Assembly: GCA_041740995.1 (NCBI GenBank)
Contig: JBGSKY010000193.1
Coordinates: 1-7,301 of the forward strand
Direction: 5' to 3'
Origin: JBGSKY01 sp041740995
Lineage (GTDB): Bacteria; Planctomycetota; Planctomycetia; Pirellulales; Pirellulaceae
DNA: 7,301 nt
Shown: piece by piece, positions 1 to 5,248 of the stretch
How positions within the stretch are numbered: position 1 is the stretch's first letter
Layout of the letters: every line of letters begins with the position of its first letter
Program-made: the position numbers and the translations under genes
The notes under the pieces: generated by a model
What the model saw: the letters and a program-made list of their open reading frames with translations, nothing else
What the model was told of the DNA's origin: nothing
Databases searched by the model: none

Positions 1-168
1 ATCGGTTGTCAGGCGGAACGACTCGTCCTTGAGATGGTTGAGCTGATAGGCTTGGTCAGGATCATAGGGTGGCAAGGTCCAACCCAGAATGCAAGAAGCG
101 AACAAACGCTCGAGTTCTTCCTTGTGCGACTTCTTGTACTCGGCCGCAAGTTCCAACGCTCCTGCCAG
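1..168 (-). pseudogene. Unrecognised minus-strand gene fragment, no start codon, runs off the left edge
   Basis: The minus strand is open for 56 codons from 168 to the window edge. It reads like real protein: a charged helix (AEYKKSHKEELERLFASC) followed by GWTLPPYDPDQAYQLNHLKD. The frame is closed upstream by TGA at 169-171 and has no ATG; TTG at 154-156 is the only plausible start and has no well-spaced ribosome binding site. I take it as a gene cut off at its 5' end, with the rest lying left of base 1. It opposes the first plus-strand gene, whose first 25 or so codons look like a mirror of this frame, so one of the two was joined here by rearrangement. I do not recognise the family. Confidence 0.5.
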
Positions 169-727
169 TCAAAACACTGCCATCGAAACCGACTTGAAAA
201 CGATCTACGATCTAGTCAAACTGCGAAGCCAATGCGACTTCCAAGCCTATACGCCCACCAACGCCCTGTATCAAAGTCGTTTCAAAGAGTCGGTCCCGGT
301 CGAGCAATTTCCAGTGATCATCTTGCAAGACACAACCGGTGGCCATGTCCATGCCGCCGCTGGCAATATGATTCCTGCGACGGCCGAAGCACTGCTAAGC
401 GACCTGCGAACCAGTTACACGCTGTATGAACAAGCCAAGTCGGCTGAGAAAACAGGGCTCATAAAAACCAGCGGTTATAGCTGGGATGCGGCCATTGATC
501 CATCGATGCAACTCTCACTCGAAGATTGCGTCGACGGTCGTTGCCCGCTGCCTACGCAAGATCCATGGCGACCGGCTGATCGACTGCGCGATGGGCTGTT
601 CGATCGCGCCAACGATTCAGCGCAAGCGGTCCTGTGGGCCGGTGCAAGCGAAGTTGTTTTGTTCGGCCTAGTTGTAGTGGCCGCTTTCTTAATCGTATTC
701 ATTGTTCTCAAGAGAGGCATCGTATGA
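89..727 (+). CDS. Membrane-anchored thioredoxin-like protein of the prophage operon, 5' end doubtful
   Basis: The frame encodes 212 residues from ATG 89. Residues about 29-118 look like a small alpha/beta domain, with Cys49 in SQCDFQAYT and an FPVIILQD strand (74-81) reminiscent of a thioredoxin-like fold before the cis-proline region; no CxxC pair is present. A linker with EDCVDGRCPLP (145-155) follows. A hydrophobic segment at about 186-207 ends in LKRG, giving one C-terminal membrane anchor. Residues 1-27 are low-complexity and overlap the opposing fragment at 1-168, so they may not belong to the original protein; TTG 194 is an alternative start. The stop overlaps the next start (ATGA at 724-727), suggesting coupled translation. 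The fold assignment is inference, and the role next to phage structural genes is unknown. Confidence 0.6.
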   Translation: MQEANKRSSSSLCDFLYSAASSNAPASQNTAIETDLKTIYDLVKLRSQCDFQAYTPTNALYQSRFKESVPVEQFPVIILQDTTGGHVHAAAGNMIPATAEALLSDLRTSYTLYEQAKSAEKTGLIKTSGYSWDAAIDPSMQLSLEDCVDGRCPLPTQDPWRPADRLRDGLFDRANDSAQAVLWAGASEVVLFGLVVVAAFLIVFIVLKRGIV

Positions 728-999
728 TCGCAATGGGATTGGCTGGGTTGGTCGTAGTCGTACTACTGGCCATCGCGATATTGCCCGGCAAGAAGAAAGA
801 TATCGCCACGTTGTTTCCTACTTCGCTTCCTACTTCGTTTCCAACTTCGCTGATGCAATCGCCGCCGAATGTGAATCTACGACAGCAGCAGCTGAGCGAA
901 GAGGCGGAGGCAGTTGCTTCCGACTATCAAGCTCGTGCGCAAGATGCGTGGCTCTCGGAGGTACGCAGCAAGGCGTCGAAATACTTCGCGAAAGATTGA
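724..999 (+). CDS. Small single-pass membrane protein
   Basis: This 91-residue protein starts at ATG 724, which overlaps the previous stop by four bases. The frame is open further upstream, but that part mirrors the previous gene. A strongly hydrophobic segment (residues 3-22, LAGLVVVVLLAIAI) is followed by PGKKKD, placing the rest probably on the cytoplasmic side. Residues 31-42 contain PTS three times. A charged helical tail (about 52-90, rich in Glu, Gln, Ala and Lys) follows and may be a coiled coil. Its partner is probably the membrane-anchored protein just upstream. A holin-like role is possible from size and topology, but nothing specific supports it. The family is not recognised. Confidence 0.65.
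   Translation: MIAMGLAGLVVVVLLAIAILPGKKKDIATLFPTSLPTSFPTSLMQSPPNVNLRQQQLSEEAEAVASDYQARAQDAWLSEVRSKASKYFAKD
814..849 (+). repeat. Three tandem 12-bp units encoding (F/L)PTS
   Basis: Units at 814-825 (TTTCCTACTTCG), 826-837 (CTTCCTACTTCG) and 838-849 (TTTCCAACTTCG) follow each other without spacer. They add FPTS, LPTS and FPTS to the linker after the membrane segment of the small protein. Whole-codon units keep the frame, so copy number could vary without breaking the gene. Confidence 0.85.
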
Positions 1000-1334
1000 T
1001 GGAAATGACGATCGCCAAGATGACCGCCGAACGCGGATCGCACATCGAGCAACTGCGTTTCGTGGCCGGTGAGAGCCAGTGGCTCAACGCTGGTCCCTTC
1101 CGAAGTTGCTTTGTGACGACGCAGATCGCTGCACCTGCGGCTTGGGTTATAGAAGGACTGCTGCCCGACGGGCAAGTCATTCAACTGGCGGATTATGAGA
1201 TCGACAACAGTCCATTTAACGCAACCTTACGGCCCGGCTACATCAGCGTCAATGCGATGTGCGGGCTGCCGATTCGCTTTGTCTCAAGCGAACCACAAAC
1301 CAATTCGAACCTATGGATCGTCTTCAAAAGCTGA
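999..1334 (+). CDS. Hypothetical prophage protein, 111 residues
   Basis: The start is ATG 999, overlapping the TGA at 997-999 of the upstream gene (TGATG), which points to reinitiation. The frame extends upstream to 702, but that part is a mirror of the membrane-protein gene. After a helical start (about residues 1-20) the protein appears mostly beta, with ITQIAAPAAWVIEGLLP-like and NATLRPGYISVNAMCG-like stretches and no signal peptide. Position before the head-closure candidate suggests a head or connector-region protein, but I cannot name a family. The reading frame and coupling make the gene itself likely. Confidence 0.6.
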   Translation: MEMTIAKMTAERGSHIEQLRFVAGESQWLNAGPFRSCFVTTQIAAPAAWVIEGLLPDGQVIQLADYEIDNSPFNATLRPGYISVNAMCGLPIRFVSSEPQTNSNLWIVFKS

Positions 1335-1387
1335 AAGCGATCCCGCTGCTGGATTTGGCGTCCGGTAGCGAAATCGCTTTCCTTTAA
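1313..1387 (+). CDS. Possible 24-codon ORF, in frame with the next gene
   Basis: ATG 1313 opens 24 codons (MDRLQKLKAIPLLDLASGSE...) ending at TAA 1385-1387. It overlaps the end of the upstream gene by 22 bases. The same frame resumes after the TAA and runs through HKPAES into the head-closure candidate at 1406. It may be a leader peptide, a leftover of a deleted gene, or the N-terminus of the next gene cut off by a nonsense change. No clear ribosome binding site is visible. Confidence 0.25.
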   Translation: MDRLQKLKAIPLLDLASGSEIAFL

Positions 1388-1405
1388 CACAAACCGGCTG
1401 AATCG

Positions 1406-1789
1406 ATGGGCAATGTTTTACAAGATGGCATACTGTGGCTCTCCAATCAAATGGATGAACATGTCTCGATCGACATTGTGTATCAGCGCAATGCTGACCT
1501 CATTCCGCTCAAGGCAACCAAAGGCCGCTCGCTATTCGAACAGGTCGATGCCAATAACATGGTGATCGGTGTCGAGTCGCGTGATTTCCTGGTCAGCTCG
1601 TCCAATTTGATGCTCCATTCGCAACGCATCGAGCCAATCGAAGGAGATCAAATCATCGAATCGGTGGGCAGCGAAACTTGGCTGTATGAGGTCACGGCGT
1701 TTATCAACGATCAGTGCTTTCGATACTGCGATCCCTTTCGCCTGCGGATGCGAATCCACACCAAGTTCATTGGCGAGGTGGCCGCTTGA
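1406..1789 (+). CDS. Putative phage head-closure / head-tail connector protein
   Basis: The 127-residue product is predicted to be mainly beta. It contains a central RDFLVSSSNLML strand region, a PIEGDQIIES turn (about 73-82), WLYEVTAFINDQCFRYCDP, and a basic end RLRMRIHTKFIG. The pattern of a strand, GD turn and YEV strand is typical of small head-closure or connector barrels. Its place, just before tail terminator, gp10-like and tail tube genes, fits siphophage gene order. ATG 1406 is the first start after an in-frame TAA at 1385. The Shine-Dalgarno sequence is weak. Family assignment is inference from layout and pattern; a minor tail protein is the alternative. Confidence 0.5.
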   Translation: MGNVLQDGILWLSNQMDEHVSIDIVYQRNADLIPLKATKGRSLFEQVDANNMVIGVESRDFLVSSSNLMLHSQRIEPIEGDQIIESVGSETWLYEVTAFINDQCFRYCDPFRLRMRIHTKFIGEVAA

Positions 1790-2220
1790 ACCAGACCATT
1801 GCGATTCAGCTAGCCGAGGCGATTGTGAATCGATTAAATACCGGTTCCTTCAGCCAGCCATTCACTGCCAAACGCTATTACCAACCCAAGTTTAAACTCG
1901 AAGAGTTGCAAGAGCTCCGCGTCTGTGTTGTGCCACTGTCGACTTCCAAGGTTTCCATTTCGCGTGGAGCCGATTCGGTCGAAACGGTTGTGCAAATCGG
2001 CGTCCTAAAAAAGCTCACCTCCATCGAAAACGAGTCGCTTGATCCACTGACCTTTCTGGTGGAACAGATCGCCGACAGTATGAACAACATTGAAGTCCTT
2101 GCCAATCCAATATCAACCGTCACTGGAACGGCCATCAATCCTATCTTTGACCAAAAGCTCCTCAATGAGAATCGGCAATTTACATCGGTCGTTGAACTGA
2201 CGGTGAAATCGTTCGTATGA
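1786..2220 (+). CDS. Putative phage tail terminator protein (TTG start)
   Basis: I choose TTG 1786 as start. It overlaps the upstream TGA (TTGA at 1786-1789), lies about nine bases after GAGG in GGCGAGGTGG, and gives a 144-residue protein starting NQTIAIQLAEAIVNRL. Frame upstream of it only mirrors the previous gene. The layout is an N-terminal helix, a strand with a polar tract (LEELQELRVCVVPL), RGADSVETVVQIGVL, and a C-terminal helix (LTFLVEQIADSM) with a final strand. This alpha/beta pattern and the position fit the tail-terminator family that caps the tail tube at the head end. Its stop overlaps the next start by four bases. Confidence 0.5.
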   Translation: MNQTIAIQLAEAIVNRLNTGSFSQPFTAKRYYQPKFKLEELQELRVCVVPLSTSKVSISRGADSVETVVQIGVLKKLTSIENESLDPLTFLVEQIADSMNNIEVLANPISTVTGTAINPIFDQKLLNENRQFTSVVELTVKSFV

Positions 2221-2858
2221 AAAACAAACCGGGAATCACGATCAGTATTCGTCGTAGCAAGACGCAGTTCTTCTTCGACGATCGCCAGATCCGCAAGTAT
2301 ATGGACAAGCGAACGGCAGCGGCGCTGGCTCGTGGCGGAGGCTACGTGCGAACGGTGGCAATGCGAAGTATGCGGAGCCGTAAAAAAGCCTCACAACCTG
2401 GCCAGCCGCCCTCTCGTCACAAACCGCTGGGGAAAGGATTCACCAAGATTGAATTCGCATTCGACTCGCGTCGTAAAACAGTAGTCATCGGACCAGTGCG
2501 ATTCTATGCCGGACCCGGCAATACAACTGCGCCGCAAGTCAACGAATTTGGTCTGAGTATTCGCAGGCCACGCACTCGGGCGAAGACCGCGCAGCCACAC
2601 CGTTTTTCGATCGGCGAGCGTGGTCCAATCCGAGAGGTCGGACAACCTTCGCCGCGCTCCAAGCGCTTTGCCAGACCGATCCTTACGTCCCAAGCCCAGA
2701 TCGATCGAGCACAGCAGATTCATGACGAATACGTCGAGTCCCGGGCTGCCCAAGCAGGTCAAACGGTGAAATATGCCAAGCGACCGTTCATGGCACCGGC
2801 GCTTGAGAAATCGGCACCCAAGCTGGCCGGCCTTTGGTCGTCGGCTGTTACTCATTAA
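2217..2858 (+). CDS. HK97 gp10-like tail completion / neck protein
   Basis: The 213-residue, strongly basic protein starts at ATG 2217 inside the upstream stop (ATGA). The region RKYMDKRTAAALARGGGYVRTVAMRSMR (split here as two helices, about 27-54) is followed by a basic loop (KKASQPGQPPSRHKPLGKGF). Then come a strand pair with VVIGPVRFYAG and NEFG, and a C-terminal KRPFMAPALEKSAPKLAGLW segment. Gp10-like and lambda Z-like proteins typically carry an N-terminal helix and a final arginine-proline-phenylalanine-x-x-proline-alanine motif, and both are visible. It is longer than many gp10 homologues because of an inserted basic region at about 110-175. It should act at the head-tail joint during tail completion. 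Confidence 0.6.
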   Translation: MKNKPGITISIRRSKTQFFFDDRQIRKYMDKRTAAALARGGGYVRTVAMRSMRSRKKASQPGQPPSRHKPLGKGFTKIEFAFDSRRKTVVIGPVRFYAGPGNTTAPQVNEFGLSIRRPRTRAKTAQPHRFSIGERGPIREVGQPSPRSKRFARPILTSQAQIDRAQQIHDEYVESRAAQAGQTVKYAKRPFMAPALEKSAPKLAGLWSSAVTH

Positions 2859-2881
2859 GTTCGCTTCACGCAGGATAAAGT

Positions 2882-3343
2882 ATGGCTATTCGCTTGGGCA
2901 TGAACGCGAAGTTGTATCGCAACTCGTCAACATCGAGCCTTGATTGGAATGAATTCAAAAACGTCAAAGACCTGACGCTGAATTTGGAAAAGAGTGAAGC
3001 CGACGTGACCACGCGTGGCAACGATGGCTGGCGGGCAACGGTGGGTGCACTGAAAGACGCTTCGATTGAATTCCAGATGGTGTGGGATACGGCCGACGAC
3101 GATTTCACGGCCATCAAGGATGCTTGGTTTAATGATACGTCGATCGAGTTTGCAGTCATGGACGGACCGATGGAGGCTCCCATTGGCGGTCAACCCAGCC
3201 AGGGTCTGCGGGCCCATTGCGCGGTGATTAACTTCAGCCGCTCCGAAGCGTTAGAGGACGCGATCATGGTCGATGTTTCGATCAAACCAACCTACGCAAC
3301 CCAAGCTCCACAATGGATTACTGGGACGGTCGAAACCGCTTAA
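2882..3343 (+). CDS. Major tail tube protein
   Basis: ATG 2882 has a good ribosome binding site (AGGA at 2872-2875, six bases upstream). The 153-residue product begins MAIRLGMNAKLYRN and contains NVKDLTLNLEKSEADVTTRG, KDASIEFQMVWDT and DDDFTAIKDAWFND. A mid-protein DGPMEAPIGGQPSQGLRA loop follows, then ALEDAIMVDVSIKPTY. The arrangement of an early 'V+DLTL...E.D.TTR.' strand, a 'D..F..l+.a' helix and a final beta strand is characteristic of siphophage tube proteins of the lambda V / TP901-1 kind. Position directly before the chaperone gene supports this. It would polymerise into the tail tube around the tape measure protein, but that protein is truncated here. Confidence 0.75.
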   Translation: MAIRLGMNAKLYRNSSTSSLDWNEFKNVKDLTLNLEKSEADVTTRGNDGWRATVGALKDASIEFQMVWDTADDDFTAIKDAWFNDTSIEFAVMDGPMEAPIGGQPSQGLRAHCAVINFSRSEALEDAIMVDVSIKPTYATQAPQWITGTVETA

Positions 3344-3358
3344 TCTTTAACCGCTTAA
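3334..3358 (+). repeat. Direct repeat AACCGCTTAA across the tail tube stop codon
   Basis: AACCGCTTAA occurs at 3334-3343 and again at 3349-3358, period 15. The first copy contains the tail tube TAA. The second fills the short gap before the chaperone start, where a ribosome binding site would be expected. It looks like a 15-bp tandem duplication. Confidence 0.8.
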
Positions 3359-3361
3359 CCA

Positions 3362-3805
3362 ATGAAACTGATGACTACATTTACTGATAATCTTGATCGA
3401 CCATGGCCAGTTCGTATCGACTACCTCGCTGCGCAGCGGGTTCGCCATGCGACACATACCAATATCCTGGACTTCAAGACGATTGCCGAAGTCATGGAGT
3501 CACTCAAATTTGATGGACTGTTCGTCGCTCAAGTCGCTCATGCCATCTGTGAACCAACGATTCGCGAACGAAAGCTTACGGAAGCATCGTTCGCTGATGG
3601 ACTGCAGGGCGACGCGATCGAACGAGCTAGCGAAGCGATCTTGGAGGCCCTTCTAAATTTTTTCCCGAAAGGCCAGCAATCGCTGTTGGCCAAGATGAAG
3701 AAGACGATGGACGAACTGGCACTGCAAGGAATGAAGGAAGCCGAGACGGAGATAGCCAATGCGTCTGGCGGTTCGGCTTCGAGCTTGGTGGAATCCTCGG
3801 ACTAG
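3362..3805 (+). CDS. Tail assembly chaperone, short (zero-frame) form
   Basis: This 147-residue protein starts at ATG 3362; ATG 3371 is an alternative, and neither has a clear Shine-Dalgarno sequence. It is mostly helical: RIDYLAAQRVRHATHTNILDF at residues 18-38, an EVMESLKFDGLFVAQVAHAIC helix, and a long C-terminal helix (LLAKMKKTMDELALQGMKEA). It ends in a Gly/Ser-rich tail. Helical proteins of this size between the tube and tape measure genes bind the tape measure protein and load tube subunits, as lambda gpG does. Within codons 99-102 lies a slippery run followed by a hairpin, and the -1 frame is open to 4041, so this ORF is probably the short partner of a frameshift pair. Residues after about 101 differ between the two forms. 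Confidence 0.65.
   Translation: MKLMTTFTDNLDRPWPVRIDYLAAQRVRHATHTNILDFKTIAEVMESLKFDGLFVAQVAHAICEPTIRERKLTEASFADGLQGDAIERASEAILEALLNFFPKGQQSLLAKMKKTMDELALQGMKEAETEIANASGGSASSLVESSD
3658..3691 (+). promoter_or_regulatory. Programmed -1 ribosomal frameshift signal
   Basis: In the chaperone reading frame, codons AAT-TTT-TTC-CCG give the slippery heptamer T-TTT-TTC at 3658-3664; T-TTC-CCG at 3661-3667 is a second, overlapping one. After a 6-base spacer (3665-3670) comes a hairpin: GGCCAGCA (3671-3678) pairs with TGTTGGCC (3684-3691) over eight base pairs, including one G-T wobble, around loop ATCGC. Slippery run, spacer length and stem match classic -1 signals. The -1 frame is open from 3631 to 4041, so a ribosome slipping here continues for about 125 codons. 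Confidence 0.75.
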
Positions 3806-4041
3806 ACCCACGATCCTTCACGCTGCGTGAGCTCGTTTGGATGGTCGAGAAGCGTGAAGACATTCACTGGAATCATACGGCCAGTCTGATCGCAGCCATC
3901 TTTGAACAGAATCGCGATCGCAAGAAACGCCGCAAGCCATTCACCGGCGACGACTTCAAACCCAAGCGCAAGCCGCGTCGCAAGGAGCCATTGCCGCAAG
4001 TCGAAGTCAGTGTTTTGAAATCAATATTTTGCGGACGATGA
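3664..4041 (+). CDS. Tail assembly chaperone frameshift extension (GpT-like part of a G-GT fusion)
   Basis: This is the -1 frame entered at the slippery site. Fusion of codons 3362-3664 with it gives about 226 residues. First comes an acidic, flexible part (GQDEEDDGRTGTARNEGSRD), then WRFGFELGGILGLDPRSF, TLRELVWMVEKREDIHWNHT, ASLIAAIFEQNRDRKKRRK and PFTGDDFKPKRKPRRKEPL. The conserved-looking stretch begins before 3800, ahead of any ATG (the first is 3841), which argues against an independent start and for frameshifting. In lambda the T extension recruits tail tube subunits. The frame stops at TGA 4039-4041. Skipping one T of the TTTT run at 4027-4030 would instead give SIFADDEPKIKNSLFELRE and a stop at 4079-4081, a possible recent single-base insertion. 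The alternative is a separate small protein from ATG 3841. Confidence 0.6.
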   Translation, partial: PERPAIAVGQDEEDDGRTGTARNEGSRDGDSQCVWRFGFELGGILGLDPRSFTLRELVWMVEKREDIHWNHTASLIAAIFEQNRDRKKRRKPFTGDDFKPKRKPRRKEPLPQVEVSVLKSIFCGR

Positions 4042-4053
4042 ACCCAAAATCAA

Positions 4054-4066
4054 GAATAGTCTATTC
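4054..4066. promoter_or_regulatory. Candidate operator palindrome GAATAG-T-CTATTC
   Basis: GAATAG (4054-4059) and CTATTC (4061-4066) form a perfect inverted repeat around one base. A second palindrome, ATTCGAAT (4063-4070), overlaps it. Both lie upstream of the putative -10 of the toxin-antitoxin pair. Toxin-antitoxin operons are usually repressed by their own complex at such sites, so this is a reasonable operator candidate. Confidence 0.4.
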
Positions 4067-4092
4067 GAATTGCGTGAGTAAGCAGTTATGAT
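4064..4092 (+). promoter_or_regulatory. Candidate promoter of the toxin-antitoxin pair
   Basis: A good -10 (TATGAT, 4087-4092) has a weak -35 (TTCGAA, 4064-4069) 17 bases upstream. The -35 overlaps the palindromes, as expected of an autorepressed operon. A clear ribosome binding site (GAGAGG, 4108-4113) follows, five bases before the antitoxin ATG. Confidence 0.4.
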
Positions 4093-4118
4093 ACGGGCAA
4101 CTAATACGAGAGGCTTTT

Positions 4119-4343
4119 ATGGAAAACAATGAATATTTGGTTGTCTACGAAGATGGAGTGTTTAAGCCACTAGGCCAAGTTGCATTGCCCGAACACAAAC
4201 AACTCGTGCTAATAGAAAAACCTGACGAAGATACATCTGCTAACTCTAGCGATGATCAAAGCGAAATTTTGTCGATTTTGAATGAACGCTACGTCACCGG
4301 CGAGTCGAACCTAGCGGCTGATCATAACGACCATCAATCTTGA
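4119..4343 (+). CDS. DUF104/AF2212-like antitoxin
   Basis: The 74-residue product has the N-terminal signature of the AF2212 (DUF104) antitoxins: YLVVYEDGVFKPLGQVALPE, then KQLVLIEKP. This is a short strand, a 'Y-E-D/N-G-V-F-K-P-L' turn and a second strand (residues 6-35). The rest is acidic and Ser/Asn-rich (DEDTSANSSDDQ), followed by a short helix (SEILSILNERYV), the likely toxin-binding tail. It should bind and neutralise the PIN-domain RNase encoded next, with which it shares a base (stop TGA 4341-4343, toxin ATG 4343). The ribosome binding site GAGAGG is well placed, better than those of most tail genes here. Its relatively AT-rich codons differ from the tail genes and suggest a separate origin. 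Confidence 0.8.
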   Translation: MENNEYLVVYEDGVFKPLGQVALPEHKQLVLIEKPDEDTSANSSDDQSEILSILNERYVTGESNLAADHNDHQS

Positions 4344-4741
4344 TGAAGATCTTCTTGGATACAGTCGGTTTGATCGCGCTTTGGAATGAATCCGATCAAT
4401 GGCATCTGGCAGCGGAAGCTGCGATGTCGCGCCTCGTCACAGCACGATGTCAATTCTACACCAGCGAACTTGTGTTGTATGAATGCGGAAATGCCGCGGC
4501 TCGACGTTCATTTCGCGCGGCGGTCCCACGAATGCGTCGGTCTTTGATCGTAAAAGATCGACTGTTGATCGCTTCCTCAAGCGAAATCGAAGCAGCATGG
4601 TCTGCTTTCAGTCAACAAGATGCAACTGGGGCGAGTATCGTTGATCATGTCTCGTTCGTCTTAATGAAGCGACTTTCGATGACCGAAGCTTTTACAAATG
4701 ATAAACACTTTCGATCGGTTGGTTTTGTAACATCGTTCTGA
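4343..4741 (+). CDS. PIN-domain toxin, VapC-like RNase
   Basis: ATG 4343 overlaps the antitoxin stop (TGATG); TTG 4340 is an alternative adding one residue. The 132-residue length is normal for the family. The acidic metal-binding residues of a PIN nuclease are all visible: Asp6 (MKIFLDTVGLIALWN), Glu42 (YTSELVLYECGN), Asp101 (SIVDHVSFVLMKR) and Asp120 (EAFTNDKHFRSVGF). These toxins cut RNA with a divalent metal ion and are held inactive by the antitoxin. Because the catalytic set is intact, the pair is probably functional. It lies between the tail chaperone and the tape measure gene, where siphophages normally have nothing, so it is probably an inserted cargo module that stabilises the element or affects the host. 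Confidence 0.85.
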   Translation: MKIFLDTVGLIALWNESDQWHLAAEAAMSRLVTARCQFYTSELVLYECGNAAARRSFRAAVPRMRRSLIVKDRLLIASSSEIEAAWSAFSQQDATGASIVDHVSFVLMKRLSMTEAFTNDKHFRSVGFVTSF

Positions 4742-4759
4742 CCCATTGGGAATTGCGAA

Positions 4760-5248
4760 TTGTCTCTCAATAACATTCGCGCTGGCAAAGCGACCGTCGA
4801 GATTGCGGCCGACAGCACGCATCTAGGACGCGACTTGCGGGCGGCCAAGGAACGGCTAAGTGGCTTTGGTAATTCACTGCGTGGATTGACCGCCAGCTTT
4901 GCAGGTATCTTCAGTGGTGCGGCCATCAGCGGCGGTATCTTAGGTGCAGCCAAATCGTTTGCCGAGACGGGCGACATCTTTTCGAAGATGTCTCAACGCT
5001 CGGGCGTGAGCGCTCAGGCACTTTCAGAACTATCGCTGGCTGCCAAACTGAGCGACGTCAGCGTTGAGTCGCTCGGCAAGGGTTTTCAGTTCATGCAGCG
5101 CTCGCTGGTCGAAGCGGCGCGTGGTGGCCAGAAACAGTCTGAGGCGATCGCCGAGTTGGGTCTCAGTCTCAAGACGCTCACCAAACTTTCACCAGAACGT
5201 CAGTTTGAAGAGTTTGCCGATGCGGTCAATCAGATCGATGATCCGTAA
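4760..5248 (+). pseudogene. Tail tape measure protein, truncated to its N-terminal 162 residues
   Basis: The product starts at TTG 4760, about seven bases after GGGA, or slightly upstream; no ATG is available. It reads NIRAGKATVEIAADSTHLG, then DLRAAKERLSGFGNSL, a hydrophobic glycine-rich helix (ASFAGIFSGAAISGGILGAA), SQRSGVSAQALSELSLAAK and SPERQFEEFADAVNQIDDP. These are standard for the N-terminus of siphophage tape measure proteins, which continue for several hundred residues and set tail length. Here the frame hits TAA at 5246-5248, exactly where another gene's sequence begins in a different frame. The protein has lost its transmembrane, coiled-coil and C-terminal parts and should not support tail assembly. 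Confidence 0.8.

Noticed and set aside
34..429. Plus-strand frame of 131 codons at the left end
   Set aside because: It overlaps the thioredoxin-like gene in another frame, has a basic low-quality composition and no ribosome binding site.
830..1184. Minus-strand frames opposite the small membrane protein and the 111-residue gene
   Set aside because: They are shadows of the coupled plus-strand genes, with Ser/Pro/Arg-rich composition and no domain.
2391..2855. Minus-strand frame of 154 codons opposite the gp10-like gene
   Set aside because: It mirrors a plus-strand gene with a better composition, correct operon position and coupled start; the minus product is Arg/Leu/Ser-rich with no domain.
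5064..5245. Start of the ATPase frame at ATG 5064
   Set aside because: These 60 codons are Arg/Ser-rich and mirror the tape measure gene; ATPase-like sequence begins only at about 5247.
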